A stretch of DNA of 64,000 bases from Celeribacter baekdonensis B30 (GTDB lineage: Bacteria; Pseudomonadota; Alphaproteobacteria; Rhodobacterales; Rhodobacteraceae), in assembly GCF_000299875.1 (NCBI RefSeq), contig NZ_AMRK01000015.1, positions 1 through 64,000 on the forward strand. The letters run 5' to 3'. The position numbers and the translations under genes were made by a program. The notes beneath the pieces are model-generated. The model did no database searches and was not told the origin of the DNA. It saw only the letters and a program-made list of their open reading frames with translations. Within the stretch, counting starts at the first letter, position 1. Each line of letters begins with the position of its first letter. Shown piece after piece: positions 43,169 to 52,100 of this stretch.

Positions 43169-43444
43169 CTACTGTTCTGAATCAGGGAGACGCTCAAACA
43201 AGATCACAAAGCCGCCGTCACCTGTGTCCGGGTCACTGACAAGGACATAAGGCATGCCGCCACCAACCTTTTCATAGAGGCAGCGATACATCAGATTTCC
43301 ACTCCGAGGATCACGTACTTGATCGTAGCGCAGGCGGTGAGGGATACCTTTCTTGGTCCAGTCTTCGATGCCGGCGGGTGTCACCAAGGACAATGGCCGC
43401 CCCTCCAACAGCATGGTTTCTCCGGTATTTACTATGTGATGCAT
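43169..43444 (-). CDS. hypothetical protein, minus strand insert in transfer operon
   Basis: A 91-residue protein facing against the transfer genes. The chosen ATG has GAAGG nine bases upstream; a GTG four codons earlier is in frame. The protein has EDWTKKGIPHRLRYDQVRDP near 26-45 and GGGMPYVLVSDPDTGDGGFV near 61-80, with no recognised domain. Its composition is lower in GC than the neighbours. It looks like a small accessory insertion between the CopG gene and trbB. Confidence 0.6.
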   Translation of the reverse strand: MHHIVNTGETMLLEGRPLSLVTPAGIEDWTKKGIPHRLRYDQVRDPRSGNLMYRCLYEKVGGGMPYVLVSDPDTGDGGFVILFERLPDSEQ

Positions 43445-43819
43445 CACGCTTTTCACCTTCGATTCGCCTGTCTGTGAACTTCTAACTAATCCTTCAAAAA
43501 TCTGAGGTCATCACAATCCCACTTAGACGTGGGCACTGCAGTCTAACGAGCTCTATCTGTTTATCCAGTCCATCACATAATTTCGGGATGTCATTTCGGG
43601 CCGGTGTTGGAGCTGGTTCGTCGCAATGCGTTTTGAAACTCGCATCCAGTAGGCGTGGGGTGGTTCCGGTCGATGCGGCTTTCCGCCGATCACCTGTCTT
43701 TACACGCCACGCTACTACACCCCTCGGAAACCTGTTGAGCCTTAGGCTTTTACGGCTTTCTTAATCGACCCCGATCCAGGGCAGCTTGTTGGAGGCGCCC
43801 GTAAGGGAACGGGGCCGGC
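43445..43819 (+). other. 375-base gap before trbB
   Basis: No gene seen on either strand. The sequence is less GC-rich than the flanks. A palindrome AGCCTTAGGCT followed by TTT lies at 43738-43750. GGGAACGGGG near 43805 may serve trbB. A promoter for the trb operon is expected here because the reversed gene at 43169 breaks the transcript, but no clear -10/-35 pair could be fixed. Confidence 0.4.
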
Positions 43820-44812
43820 ATGGCGAAGACCGATCAGAGACCAGAGTTGATACGGAGAGGCGCGCGGATGCTGCGCACCGCGCTCGGGCCGGCGATCGCC
43901 GGGTTTCTGGACGACCCCATGACCGTCGAGGTGATGCTCAACCCCGATGGGCGGCTCTGGGTCGACCGACTTTCCGAGGGGCTGGCCGACAGCGGCAAGA
44001 CGCTTAGCGCAGCGGACGGCGAGCGCATCGTTCGACTGGTCGCGCACCATGTTGGCGTCGAAGTTCATGGCCTGTCCCCACGCGTCTCTGCGGAGCTACC
44101 GGAAACCGGCGAACGCTTCGAGGGGCTGCTGCCTCCCGTGGTCTCAGCCCCGGCCTTCGCCATTCGTAAGCCAGCCGTAGCCGTCTTTACGCTCGAGGAC
44201 TACGTCGCCGCCGGGATCATGACCCCAGCGCAGGCCGAGGCGTTGCGGCAGGCGATTGCGACACGTGCCAATATCCTGGTCGCGGGCGGCACATCGACCG
44301 GCAAGACCACGCTAACCAATGCGCTGCTCGCCGAAGTGGCCAAGACCTCCGATCGCGTCGTGATCATCGAGGACACCCGAGAGCTGCAATGTGCCGCGCC
44401 GAACCTCGTGGCGATGCGCACCAAGGACGGTGTGGCAAGCCTGTCGGATCTGGTGCGGTCCTCGCTGCGTCTGCGCCCCGATCGTATTCCGATCGGTGAG
44501 GTGCGTGGCGCCGAGGCGCTTGACCTGCTCAAAGCCTGGGGCACCGGCCATCCCGGCGGCATCGGCACAATCCATGCCGGTTCCGGCATCGGTGCGCTGC
44601 GCCGCCTCGAACAACTCATCCAGGAAGCCGTCGTCACCGTGCCGAGGGCCATGATCGCGGAGACCATCGACCTCGTGGCGGTCCTGGCCGGGCGCGGTTC
44701 CGCGCGTCGTCTGGCCGAACTCGCTCGTGTCGAAGGCCTCGGGCCGGACGGCGACTACCGGATTTCACCTGCCATTTCAGAACCCACCACTCACGAACCA
44801 GGAGACCTCTAA
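43820..44812 (+). CDS. trbB: TrbB, VirB11-like secretion ATPase
   Basis: The 330-residue hexameric ATPase of the type IV secretion channel has Walker [10 protein letters not shown] near 155-163, IIEDTRELQ (Asp box) near 184-192, Walker B with [16 protein letters not shown] near 214-229, and [14 protein letters not shown] (His box) near 242-255. It works at the inner membrane with TrbE and TraG. The stop overlaps trbC by one base. It is the first gene of a complete trb operon. Confidence 0.94.
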   Translation: MAKTDQRPELIRRGARMLRTALGPAIAGFLDDPMTVEVMLNPDGRLWVDRLSEGLADSGKTLSAADGERIVRLVAHHVGVEVHGLSPRVSAELPETGERFEGLLPPVVSAPAFAIRKPAVAVFTLEDYVAAGIMTPAQAEALRQAIATRANILVAGGTSTGKTTLTNALLAEVAKTSDRVVIIEDTRELQCAAPNLVAMRTKDGVASLSDLVRSSLRLRPDRIPIGEVRGAEALDLLKAWGTGHPGGIGTIHAGSGIGALRRLEQLIQEAVVTVPRAMIAETIDLVAVLAGRGSARRLAELARVEGLGPDGDYRISPAISEPTTHEPGDL

Positions 44813-45144
44813 TGATCCGTCACGCCCTGCGCATTCGCCGCCACATCGCCACCGCGGCCACCGCCACCTATGTCAGCCTGTTCATCGCCCCGGCCGCTCA
44901 TGCCTCCGGTTCTTCCATGCCCTGGGAAGCGCCGCTGCAATCCATCCTCGACTCCGTCGAGGGGCCGGTGGCCAAGATCGTGGCGGTGATCATCATCATC
45001 GTCACCGGTCTGACGCTGGCCTTCGGCGATACCGGCGGTGGCTTCCGGCGGCTGATCCAGATCGTCTTCGGGATTTCCATCGCCTTCGCGGCCTCGTCCT
45101 TTTTCCTGAGCTTCTTCAGCTTCGGTGGCGGGGCGTTGATCTGA
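44812..45144 (+). CDS. trbC: TrbC, conjugal pilin precursor
   Basis: The 110-residue pilin of the VirB2 family has a long signal peptide ending near AHA (about 1-32). Two membrane segments follow (about 53-71 and 83-105) with a short loop, TGGGF, between. TraF is the expected processing peptidase. AGGAG precedes the ATG. The stop overlaps the start of trbD (TGATG). Confidence 0.92.
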   Translation: MIRHALRIRRHIATAATATYVSLFIAPAAHASGSSMPWEAPLQSILDSVEGPVAKIVAVIIIIVTGLTLAFGDTGGGFRRLIQIVFGISIAFAASSFFLSFFSFGGGALI

Positions 45145-45425
45145 TGGCGGTGAGTTTCGAGGCCCTCGACGCGGTGCCGGGGTTCAGCGTGCCGGTCCAC
45201 CGTGCGCTGACCGAACCGATCCTCCTCGGCGGCGCACCGCGTTCAGTCGCCATTCTGAATGGCACGCTCGCCGGTGCGGTCGGCCTCGGGCTTCAGCTCT
45301 GGCTGGTCGGGATCCTGATCTGGGCCGTTGGCCACATCGCAGCTGTCTGGGCGGCCAGGCGCGATCCGCTTTTCGTCGAGGTCGCGCGCCGCCATTTGCG
45401 CATTCCCGGTCATCTCTCGGTGTGA
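45144..45425 (+). CDS. trbD: TrbD, VirB3-like membrane protein
   Basis: The 93-residue VirB3-type protein has the N-terminal FSVPVHRALTEPILLGGAPR motif (split at 14-33) and one or two membrane segments at about 39-70. Short and tightly coupled to trbC (ATG overlaps its stop). It bridges the pilin and the TrbE ATPase. It lies six bases before trbE. Confidence 0.92.
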   Translation: MAVSFEALDAVPGFSVPVHRALTEPILLGGAPRSVAILNGTLAGAVGLGLQLWLVGILIWAVGHIAAVWAARRDPLFVEVARRHLRIPGHLSV

Positions 45426-45431
45426 ACTCCC

Positions 45432-47942
45432 ATGATGAATCTCGCAGAATACCGTCGCACGGCCTCGCGCCTCGCCGATTACCTGCCCTGGGTGGCGCTG
45501 GTCGGGGAGGGCGTGGTCCTCAACAAGGACGGCTCGTTCCAGAGGACGGCGAAGTTTCGGGGGCCCGATCTGGACAGCGCCGTCGCGGCCGAACTGGTCG
45601 CAGTCGCCGGGCGGCTGAACAACGCTTTCCGTCGCCTCGGTTCCGGGTGGGCGATCTTTGTGGAAGCACAGCGCTCTGAGGCCGCGACCTATCCGGTGAG
45701 CACCTTCCCGGATGCGGCATCGGCGCTGGTCGATGCCGAGCGCAAGGCCGGTTTCGAGGAGGAGGGGAGTCATTTCGTCTCCGGCTATTTCCTGACGCTC
45801 CTCTGGCTTCCGCCTGCCGAGGACGCGGCGCGTTCGGAGTCCTGGCTCTACGAGGGCCGCGAGACCTCAGGTGTGAACCCCTGGGAACAGGTGCGCGGTT
45901 TCATCGACCGCACCGATCGCGTGCTGGCGCTGCTCGACGGCTTCATGCCGGACTGCCACTGGCTCGATGACGCCGCTACGCTGACCTACCTGCATTCGAC
46001 GATTTCGACCAACCGGCACCGCGTGCGCGTGCCCGAGGTGCCGGTCTATCTCGACGCGCTCTTGCCCGACCAGCCGCTGGCCGGCGGGCTGGAGCCGCGC
46101 CTGGGTAATCATCACCTCCGCGTCCTGACGATCACTGGCTTTCCCGGCGCCACGACCCCGGGTCTGCTCGACGAGCTGAACCGGCTGGCCTTTCCCTATC
46201 GCTGGTCGACCCGGGCCATCCTCATGGACAAGCTGGATGCAACCAAGCTGCTGACCCGGATACGCCGTCAGTGGTTTGCCAAACGCAAGAGCATCGCCGC
46301 GATCCTCAAGGAGGTGATGACCAACGAACAATCCGCGCTGGTCGACACCGATGCGGCGAACAAGGCCGCTGACGCGGACATGGCCTTGCAGGAACTCGGC
46401 GTGGATGTGGCTGGCATGGCCTATGTCACGGCCACGATCACGGTCTGGGACGAGGACGTCCGCCGCGCCGACGAGAAGCTGCGGCTGGTCGAGAAGATCG
46501 TCCAGTCCCGCGATTTCAGCGTCATGGTCGAGACGGTCAACGCCGTCGATGCCTGGCTCGGAAGTCTGCCCGGGCATGCCTATGCCAATGTCCGCCAGCC
46601 ACCGATCAGCACATTGAATCTCGCCCATATGATCCCGCTCTCGGCGGTCTGGGCGGGCGAGGCGCAGGACGAGTATTTCGGCGACGCTCCGTTGCTCTAC
46701 GCCAAGACCGAAGGCTCTACCCCGTTCCGGTTTTCTCTTCATGTGGGGGATGTCGGTCACACCCTCGTCGTCGGCCCGACCGGCGCCGGCAAGTCCGTGT
46801 TGCTGGCGCTGATGGCACTTCAGTTCCGGCGTTATCCGCGCAGCCAGATCTTCGCCTTCGACTTCGGCGGCTCGATCCGCGCCGCTACGCTCGCCATGGG
46901 CGGCGACTGGCATGACCTCGGCGGAGAGCTGACCGACACGGACGAGAACTCCGTATCGCTACAGCCGCTGGCGCGCATTCACGAGACGTCGGAGCGTGCC
47001 TGGGTGGCCGACTGGATCGTCGCCATCCTGACGCGCGAGAACATCCAGATCACCCCGGATGTGAAGGAACATATCTGGACCGCGCTGACCTCGCTGGCCT
47101 CGGCCCCTGTGGGCGAGCGGACCATGACTGGCCTTGCGGTCCTGCTGCAATCCAACGACCTGAAGCAGGCGCTCCGCGCATACTGCGTGGGTGGACCCTA
47201 TGGCCGGCTGCTCGATGCCGAGACCGAACAGCTGGGTTCGGCGGATGTGCAGGCCTTCGAGATCGAGGGGCTGGTGGGAACCGGCGCGGCGCCCGCCGTC
47301 CTCTCATACCTGTTCCACCGGATCGGTGATCGGCTCGATGGACGGCCCACGCTGCTCATCATCGACGAGGGCTGGCTCGCGCTCGATGACGATGCCTTCG
47401 CGGAGCAGCTCCGCGAATGGCTGAAGACGCTGAGGAAGAAGAACGCCTCGGTGATCTTCGCGACGCAGAGCCTCAGCGACATCGACGGCAGCGCTATCGC
47501 GCCTGCGATCATCGAAAGCTGCCCGACGCGGCTCCTGCTGCCGAACGAGCGGGCCATCGAGCCCCAGATCACGGCCATCTATCGCCGCTTCGGCCTCAAT
47601 GACCGGCAGATCGAGATCCTCGCACGTGCTACGCCCAAGCGCGACTACTACTGCCAGTCGCGGCGCGGCAACCGGCTGTTCGAGCTGGGTCTCAGCGACG
47701 TTGGGCTCGCGCTCTGCGCGGCTTCCGCCAAATCGGATCAGGCGCTGATCGCCGAGATCTGCGCTGAGCACGGCCGAGACGGCTTCCTCGCCGCCTGGCT
47801 GAAGGCGCATGGCCTGGATTGGGCCGCCGATCTGATCCCCGACCTCACCAATCTCGCCATCGACGCAGAGGGCGCATCTCCGGCCTCCGGCGTCGTTGAG
47901 GACACCGAACCCGCCCTGAAAGAAGAGGAGATCACATCATGA
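45432..47942 (+). CDS. trbE: TrbE, VirB4-like secretion ATPase
   Basis: The 836-residue VirB4/CagE-type ATPase has an N-terminal region with DYLPWVALVGEGVVLNKDGSF near 16-36, Walker A GPTGAGKSVL near 448-457, the FAFDFGGSIR stretch and Walker B LLIIDEGWLAL near 640-650. It powers pilus assembly and substrate transfer. An ATG one codon on is an equal start. It overlaps the next gene by four bases. Confidence 0.95.
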   Translation: MMNLAEYRRTASRLADYLPWVALVGEGVVLNKDGSFQRTAKFRGPDLDSAVAAELVAVAGRLNNAFRRLGSGWAIFVEAQRSEAATYPVSTFPDAASALVDAERKAGFEEEGSHFVSGYFLTLLWLPPAEDAARSESWLYEGRETSGVNPWEQVRGFIDRTDRVLALLDGFMPDCHWLDDAATLTYLHSTISTNRHRVRVPEVPVYLDALLPDQPLAGGLEPRLGNHHLRVLTITGFPGATTPGLLDELNRLAFPYRWSTRAILMDKLDATKLLTRIRRQWFAKRKSIAAILKEVMTNEQSALVDTDAANKAADADMALQELGVDVAGMAYVTATITVWDEDVRRADEKLRLVEKIVQSRDFSVMVETVNAVDAWLGSLPGHAYANVRQPPISTLNLAHMIPLSAVWAGEAQDEYFGDAPLLYAKTEGSTPFRFSLHVGDVGHTLVVGPTGAGKSVLLALMALQFRRYPRSQIFAFDFGGSIRAATLAMGGDWHDLGGELTDTDENSVSLQPLARIHETSERAWVADWIVAILTRENIQITPDVKEHIWTALTSLASAPVGERTMTGLAVLLQSNDLKQALRAYCVGGPYGRLLDAETEQLGSADVQAFEIEGLVGTGAAPAVLSYLFHRIGDRLDGRPTLLIIDEGWLALDDDAFAEQLREWLKTLRKKNASVIFATQSLSDIDGSAIAPAIIESCPTRLLLPNERAIEPQITAIYRRFGLNDRQIEILARATPKRDYYCQSRRGNRLFELGLSDVGLALCAASAKSDQALIAEICAEHGRDGFLAAWLKAHGLDWAADLIPDLTNLAIDAEGASPASGVVEDTEPALKEEEITS

Positions 47943-48721
47943 CCCGCAAGATCACGTTTCGGTCCGCCGGCACGTCGCTGCTCGCACTCGCGCTGGCGAT
48001 GCCCATTGCCATGTCGCCCATCGCAGCGCCACCCGCCCATGCGCTCTTCGGCATCGGCGGCGGTCCGTTCATCGTCTACGACCCGACCAACCACGCGGAA
48101 AATCTCCTGACCGCGGCGCGCGCTCTGGAGCAGATCAACAACCAGATCGCACAGCTCCAGAACGAAGCGCAGATGCTGATCAACCAGGCGCGCAATCTCG
48201 CCAACCTGCCGTATTCCGCGCTCCAGCAGATCCAGCAGAACGTCAGCCGCACACAGCAACTCCTGGCCCAGGCGCAGAACATCGCCTTCGACGTTCAGAG
48301 CATCGACCAGATGTTCCAGCAGGACTATGGCAACCTTTCCCTGACGGCGACCGACCAGCAGCTGATCGCCGAGGCCCGGTCCCGTTGGGAGAACACTGTC
48401 GGTGGACTGCAGGATGCCATGCGCGTGCAGGCCGGTGTCGTCGGCAATATCGACGCCAACCGCGCCGAGATGTCCGCGCTTGTGGGGCAGAGCCAGAACG
48501 CGGTCGGTGCTCTGCAGGCCACGCAGGCGGGCAACCAGCTCCTCGCACTGCAATCGCAGCAGCTCTCCGATCTGATCGCGGTGATCTCGGCAAACGGTCG
48601 CGCCAACGCGCTGACCGAGGCCGAGCGCGCCACCGCTGCAGAACAGGGTCGCATCCAGCGCGAGCGCTTCCTGACGCCGGGCGCGGGCTATCAACCCGGC
48701 GATGCGCAGATGTTCAACTGA
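47939..48721 (+). CDS. trbJ: TrbJ, VirB5-like protein
   Basis: A 260-residue exported protein. A signal peptide ends near PPAHA (about residue 36). A long helical region rich in Gln and Asn follows (EQINNQIAQLQNEAQMLINQARNLANLP, split near 64-91). VirB5-type proteins form the pilus tip or contact the recipient. GAGGAG precedes the ATG. It ends 17 bases before trbK. Confidence 0.92.
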   Translation: MTRKITFRSAGTSLLALALAMPIAMSPIAAPPAHALFGIGGGPFIVYDPTNHAENLLTAARALEQINNQIAQLQNEAQMLINQARNLANLPYSALQQIQQNVSRTQQLLAQAQNIAFDVQSIDQMFQQDYGNLSLTATDQQLIAEARSRWENTVGGLQDAMRVQAGVVGNIDANRAEMSALVGQSQNAVGALQATQAGNQLLALQSQQLSDLIAVISANGRANALTEAERATAAEQGRIQRERFLTPGAGYQPGDAQMFN

Positions 48722-48738
48722 GGCCGGGAGGGGAGACG

Positions 48739-49035
48739 ATGGAGGGGAAGATGCTGGCCCGGATCGCGGCCATCGTGTTCGTGGCGATCGCGATCACCGC
48801 CACGGTGATCGAGGTCACGCGGGAGGAGGGGCCCGAGCCGGCCAGCACCGCGCCCGCACTCCAGCCGTCTGCCGATCCTCTCCGCGCGACGCTGCGCCGG
48901 TGCCAGCAGCTTGGCGAGGCCGCTTCCAGCGATGCCGATTGCCTCGCCGCCTGGGCCGAGAGCCGTGACCGATTCCTCGGCCGGACACCTGCACCCTCTG
49001 CTCCAGTCTCCTCGAACACCCGCGAAGGACAATAG
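48739..49035 (+). CDS. trbK: TrbK-alt, entry exclusion protein
   Basis: A 98-residue membrane-anchored protein. An N-terminal hydrophobic segment covers about 6-22. The TrbK-alt signature RCQQLGEAASSDADCLAAWAESRDRFLG, split over about 54-81, has two conserved cysteines. Entry exclusion proteins stop a second copy of the element entering the same cell. GGGGAG precedes the ATG; another ATG four codons on also has a good site. A long C-terminal tail is disordered. Confidence 0.85.
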   Translation: MEGKMLARIAAIVFVAIAITATVIEVTREEGPEPASTAPALQPSADPLRATLRRCQQLGEAASSDADCLAAWAESRDRFLGRTPAPSAPVSSNTREGQ

Positions 49036-49039
49036 GCAG

Positions 49040-50389
49040 ATGGGTGGAACCGGCGTCATCGACAACTTCCTGGGCATCTTCACCAGCTATATCGACAGCG
49101 GGTTCGGCCTGCTCGGGGGTGAGGTGGCTTTCATCGCCACGACGCTGATCGTCATCGACGTGACGATGGCGGCGCTCTTCTGGGCCTGGGGCGCCGATGA
49201 CGACATCATCGCCCGACTGGTGAAGAAGACACTCTTTGTCGGGGTCTTCGCCTATATCATCTCCAACTGGAACAACCTCGCCCGGATCGTCTTCGAGAGC
49301 TTCGCGGGCCTTGGTCTGATGGCCTCGGGCACCGGGTTTTCCGCCGCCGATCTTCTGCGCCCCGGCCGCGTCGCCCAGACCGGGCTCGAGGCCGGACGAC
49401 CGCTGCTCGAAAGCATCTCCGATCTGATGGGCTGGGTCGCGGTCTTCGAGAACCTCGTCCAGATCCTCTGCCTGTTCTTCGCCTGGGCGCTGGTGATCCT
49501 CGCCTTCTTCATCCTCGCGGTGCAGCTCTTCGTCACCCTGATCGAGTTCAAGCTCACGACCCTCGCGGGCTTCGTGCTGATCCCCTTCGGCCTCTTCGGC
49601 AAGACCGCCTTCATGGCCGAGCGCGTGCTGGGCAACGTGATTTCCTCCGGCATCAAGGTTCTGGTGCTGGCCGTGATCATCGGCATCGGATCGACGCTCT
49701 TCGGTCAGTTCACAGCCGGCTTCGGAGGCGTGACGCCGACCATCGATGACGCCATGGCGATTGTGCTGGCCGCCCTGTCTCTGCTGGGCCTCGGCATCTT
49801 CGGCCCCGGCATCGCCTCGGGTCTGGTGTCCGGCGGGCCGCAACTCAGCGCGGGGGCGGCCATAGGCACCGGCCTTGCCGTTGGTGGCGCTGCGATCGGG
49901 GCCGGAGGGGCGAGCATGCTGGCGGCACGCGGCGCGGGATCTGCGCTCTCCGGTGGCGCCGCCCTGGCACGCGGCGGCGCGGGCGCGGCGGGCGCTGCCT
50001 CGAGCGTCTACACGCTCGGCTCGATGGGCGGAGGTGGTCTCGCCGGCGGGATGGCTGGTGTAGCGCGCGCCGGGGCCGCCGCCTCGGCATCACCGCTCAA
50101 GAAGGCGTCCTCTCGCGCGGCTGGCGGCATCCAGTCCAGCTACGCCGAGGGCGTCAAGGGCGGTGTTGCGGCGACGGGCGGAACCACCTCGATGGGCACG
50201 GTCGGCGGAGCGGCGCCCGTGCCTTCTTCCAGCCCGTCCGCCTCCGATGGCCCGCCAGCCTGGGCGAAGCGCATGCGCCATAGCCAGGCCGTGAGCCATG
50301 GCGTGCGCGCTGCCGCCCATGCCGTCCGGTCTGGTGACAGCCACGGCTCTGGCACCTCCGTCAATCTCTCCGAAAGGGATCGCTCATGA
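49040..50389 (+). CDS. trbL: TrbL, VirB6-like membrane protein
   Basis: The 449-residue polytopic protein has FLGIFTSYIDSGFGLL at the start and five or six membrane segments between about 30 and 275, including IVIDVTMAALFWAW and the long VIIGIG stretch. A glycine- and alanine-rich tail (after about 270) ends in a charged segment. It forms the inner membrane pore of the channel. The true ATG is at 49040, five bases after trbK; earlier starts would read trbK in another frame. Confidence 0.93.
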   Translation: MGGTGVIDNFLGIFTSYIDSGFGLLGGEVAFIATTLIVIDVTMAALFWAWGADDDIIARLVKKTLFVGVFAYIISNWNNLARIVFESFAGLGLMASGTGFSAADLLRPGRVAQTGLEAGRPLLESISDLMGWVAVFENLVQILCLFFAWALVILAFFILAVQLFVTLIEFKLTTLAGFVLIPFGLFGKTAFMAERVLGNVISSGIKVLVLAVIIGIGSTLFGQFTAGFGGVTPTIDDAMAIVLAALSLLGLGIFGPGIASGLVSGGPQLSAGAAIGTGLAVGGAAIGAGGASMLAARGAGSALSGGAALARGGAGAAGAASSVYTLGSMGGGGLAGGMAGVARAGAAASASPLKKASSRAAGGIQSSYAEGVKGGVAATGGTTSMGTVGGAAPVPSSSPSASDGPPAWAKRMRHSQAVSHGVRAAAHAVRSGDSHGSGTSVNLSERDRS

Positions 50390-51075
50390 ACCTCTTCAGG
50401 CGCTCCGCCACTCATTATGGCAAGACACTTCAGCCAGAGACGCCTTACCAGAAGGCCGCGCAGGTCTGGGATGAGCGTATCGGCTCCGCCCGTGTTCAGG
50501 CCCGCAACTGGCGCTACATGGCCTTCGGCAGCCTGATCCTTGCGGCGGGATTTGCTGGCGCCCTGGTCTGGCAATCCGCGCGTGGCACCGTCGTGCCCTG
50601 GGTCGTTCAGGTCGACGCGCTCGGCGAGGCCCAGGCTGTCGCTCCGGCTTCCGCCGACTACGAGCCGACCGATCCGCAGATCGCCTTCCATCTTGGCCGT
50701 TTCATCGAACAGGTTCGTTCCATCCCCGCCGATCCGATCATCGTGCGACAGAACTGGCTGCGCGCCTATGAGTTCACCACGGATCGCGGGGCGGCCGCGC
50801 TTAACGATTTCGCTCGCGCCAACGACCCCTTCACACGCGTCGGTCGTCAACAGATCGCAGTCGAGGTGTCCTCGGTCATCCGGGCCTCGCCGGGATCGTT
50901 CCGCGTCGCCTGGACCGAGCGCCACTACGAGAACGGTCAGCTTTCCACGACCGAGCGCTGGACCGCGATCCTGACCGTCGTGATCCAGACCCCGCGCAGC
51001 GCCGAGCGCCTGCGCGCCAACCCCCTGGGAATCTATGTCAATGCGATCTCCTGGTCGCGGGAGATGAGCCAATGA
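50386..51075 (+). CDS. trbF: TrbF, VirB8-like protein
   Basis: The 229-residue VirB8-type protein has YGKTLQPETPYQKAAQVWDERIGSARVQA near the N-terminus (split near 11-39), one membrane segment at about 43-63, and a periplasmic domain including AYEFTTDRGAAALNDFA. It nucleates channel assembly. The start overlaps the trbL stop (ATGA) and the stop overlaps trbG. Confidence 0.93.
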   Translation: MNLFRRSATHYGKTLQPETPYQKAAQVWDERIGSARVQARNWRYMAFGSLILAAGFAGALVWQSARGTVVPWVVQVDALGEAQAVAPASADYEPTDPQIAFHLGRFIEQVRSIPADPIIVRQNWLRAYEFTTDRGAAALNDFARANDPFTRVGRQQIAVEVSSVIRASPGSFRVAWTERHYENGQLSTTERWTAILTVVIQTPRSAERLRANPLGIYVNAISWSREMSQ

Positions 51076-52100
51076 CTGAAACGCATGTTCATGCAACTAG
51101 GTCTCCGGGCGACAGGGCGCAGATGTTGGTGGCCCTGCTTCTGTCCGCATCCGTGCTCGCAGGGTGCGCCAGCAACCGAGTGCCGGAATTCAGCTACGAC
51201 GAGTCCGTGCCGCCGCTGCCCACTCCGCCCGCCTCGGCTGCCGAGGAACGTCCTCGTCCCTTGCACACGCCGCCGGTCTGGACAGTGGCGCATGGCGGAG
51301 CGGTGGCAGGCACACCGACCGGACGTATCGAAAACGCAAATGCCGCCGCCCGGGTCGAGCCGCGCCGCGAGGGCTACTATAATGCGATCCAGATATATCC
51401 CTGGTCGGAAGGAGCCCTCTATCAGGTCTATGCCGCACCGGGTCAGATCACCAATATCGCACTCGAGCCGGGCGAGCGTCTGACCGGCGCGGGTCCGATC
51501 GCTGCGGGGGATACCACGCGCTGGATCATCGGCGACACGGAGAGCGGGTCCGGATCCACCGCCCGCGTCCACATCCTCGTCAAACCGACGCGGGACGATA
51601 TCTCGACCAATCTGGTGATCAGCACTGACAGGCGGGTCTACACGATCGAGCTGCGTGCACGCGAGGCGCTCTACATGCCCTCTGTCGCCTGGGCCTATCC
51701 GGCAGCGCCCCGTGGCGGTCGACAAGCTGTGGCAACCGCGCCGACCATTCCGGGGCCCTCTGCCCGCAATCATCGCTATGGCTTGCAGATCCAGGGTGAG
51801 AGCCCGCCCTGGCGCCCGGTTTCTGTCTTCGACGATGGCCGTCGCGTCTATGTCGTCTTCCCTGCTGGCATCGCCCAGGGCGAGATGCCGCCGCTCTTCG
51901 TGCTCGGCGCCGACGGAGAACCGCAGATCGTCAACAGCCGTATCCACCGCAACGTGCTGATCGTGGATCGCCTCTTCGGTGCGGCGGAGCTCCGGCTGGG
52001 AGCAGGAGACCGCCAGCAGGTGGTCCGGATCATGCGCATGGAGGAACGCGAGGCGGATGCGCAAACGGAGGGTGATGCGCAAAGGGGAGGGGCGTCATGA
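51072..52100 (+). CDS. trbG: TrbG, VirB9-like outer membrane core protein
   Basis: A 342-residue exported lipoprotein-like protein. The hydrophobic core and lipobox LAGC (Cys34 region) lie near 20-34. A VirB9-type beta-rich domain follows (YNAIQIYPWSEGALYQVYAAPGQITNIALEPGE, split near 99-131; RDDISTNLVISTDRRVYTIEL near 175). It forms the outer membrane core complex with TrbI. The gene overlaps trbF and trbI by four bases on each side. Confidence 0.93.
   Translation: MTETHVHATRSPGDRAQMLVALLLSASVLAGCASNRVPEFSYDESVPPLPTPPASAAEERPRPLHTPPVWTVAHGGAVAGTPTGRIENANAAARVEPRREGYYNAIQIYPWSEGALYQVYAAPGQITNIALEPGERLTGAGPIAAGDTTRWIIGDTESGSGSTARVHILVKPTRDDISTNLVISTDRRVYTIELRAREALYMPSVAWAYPAAPRGGRQAVATAPTIPGPSARNHRYGLQIQGESPPWRPVSVFDDGRRVYVVFPAGIAQGEMPPLFVLGADGEPQIVNSRIHRNVLIVDRLFGAAELRLGAGDRQQVVRIMRMEEREADAQTEGDAQRGGAS

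Noticed and set aside
43681-43760. palindrome AGCCTTAGGCT with T run as terminator
   Set aside because: The stem is only five base pairs with a one-base loop, which is too weak and too tight to act as an intrinsic terminator.
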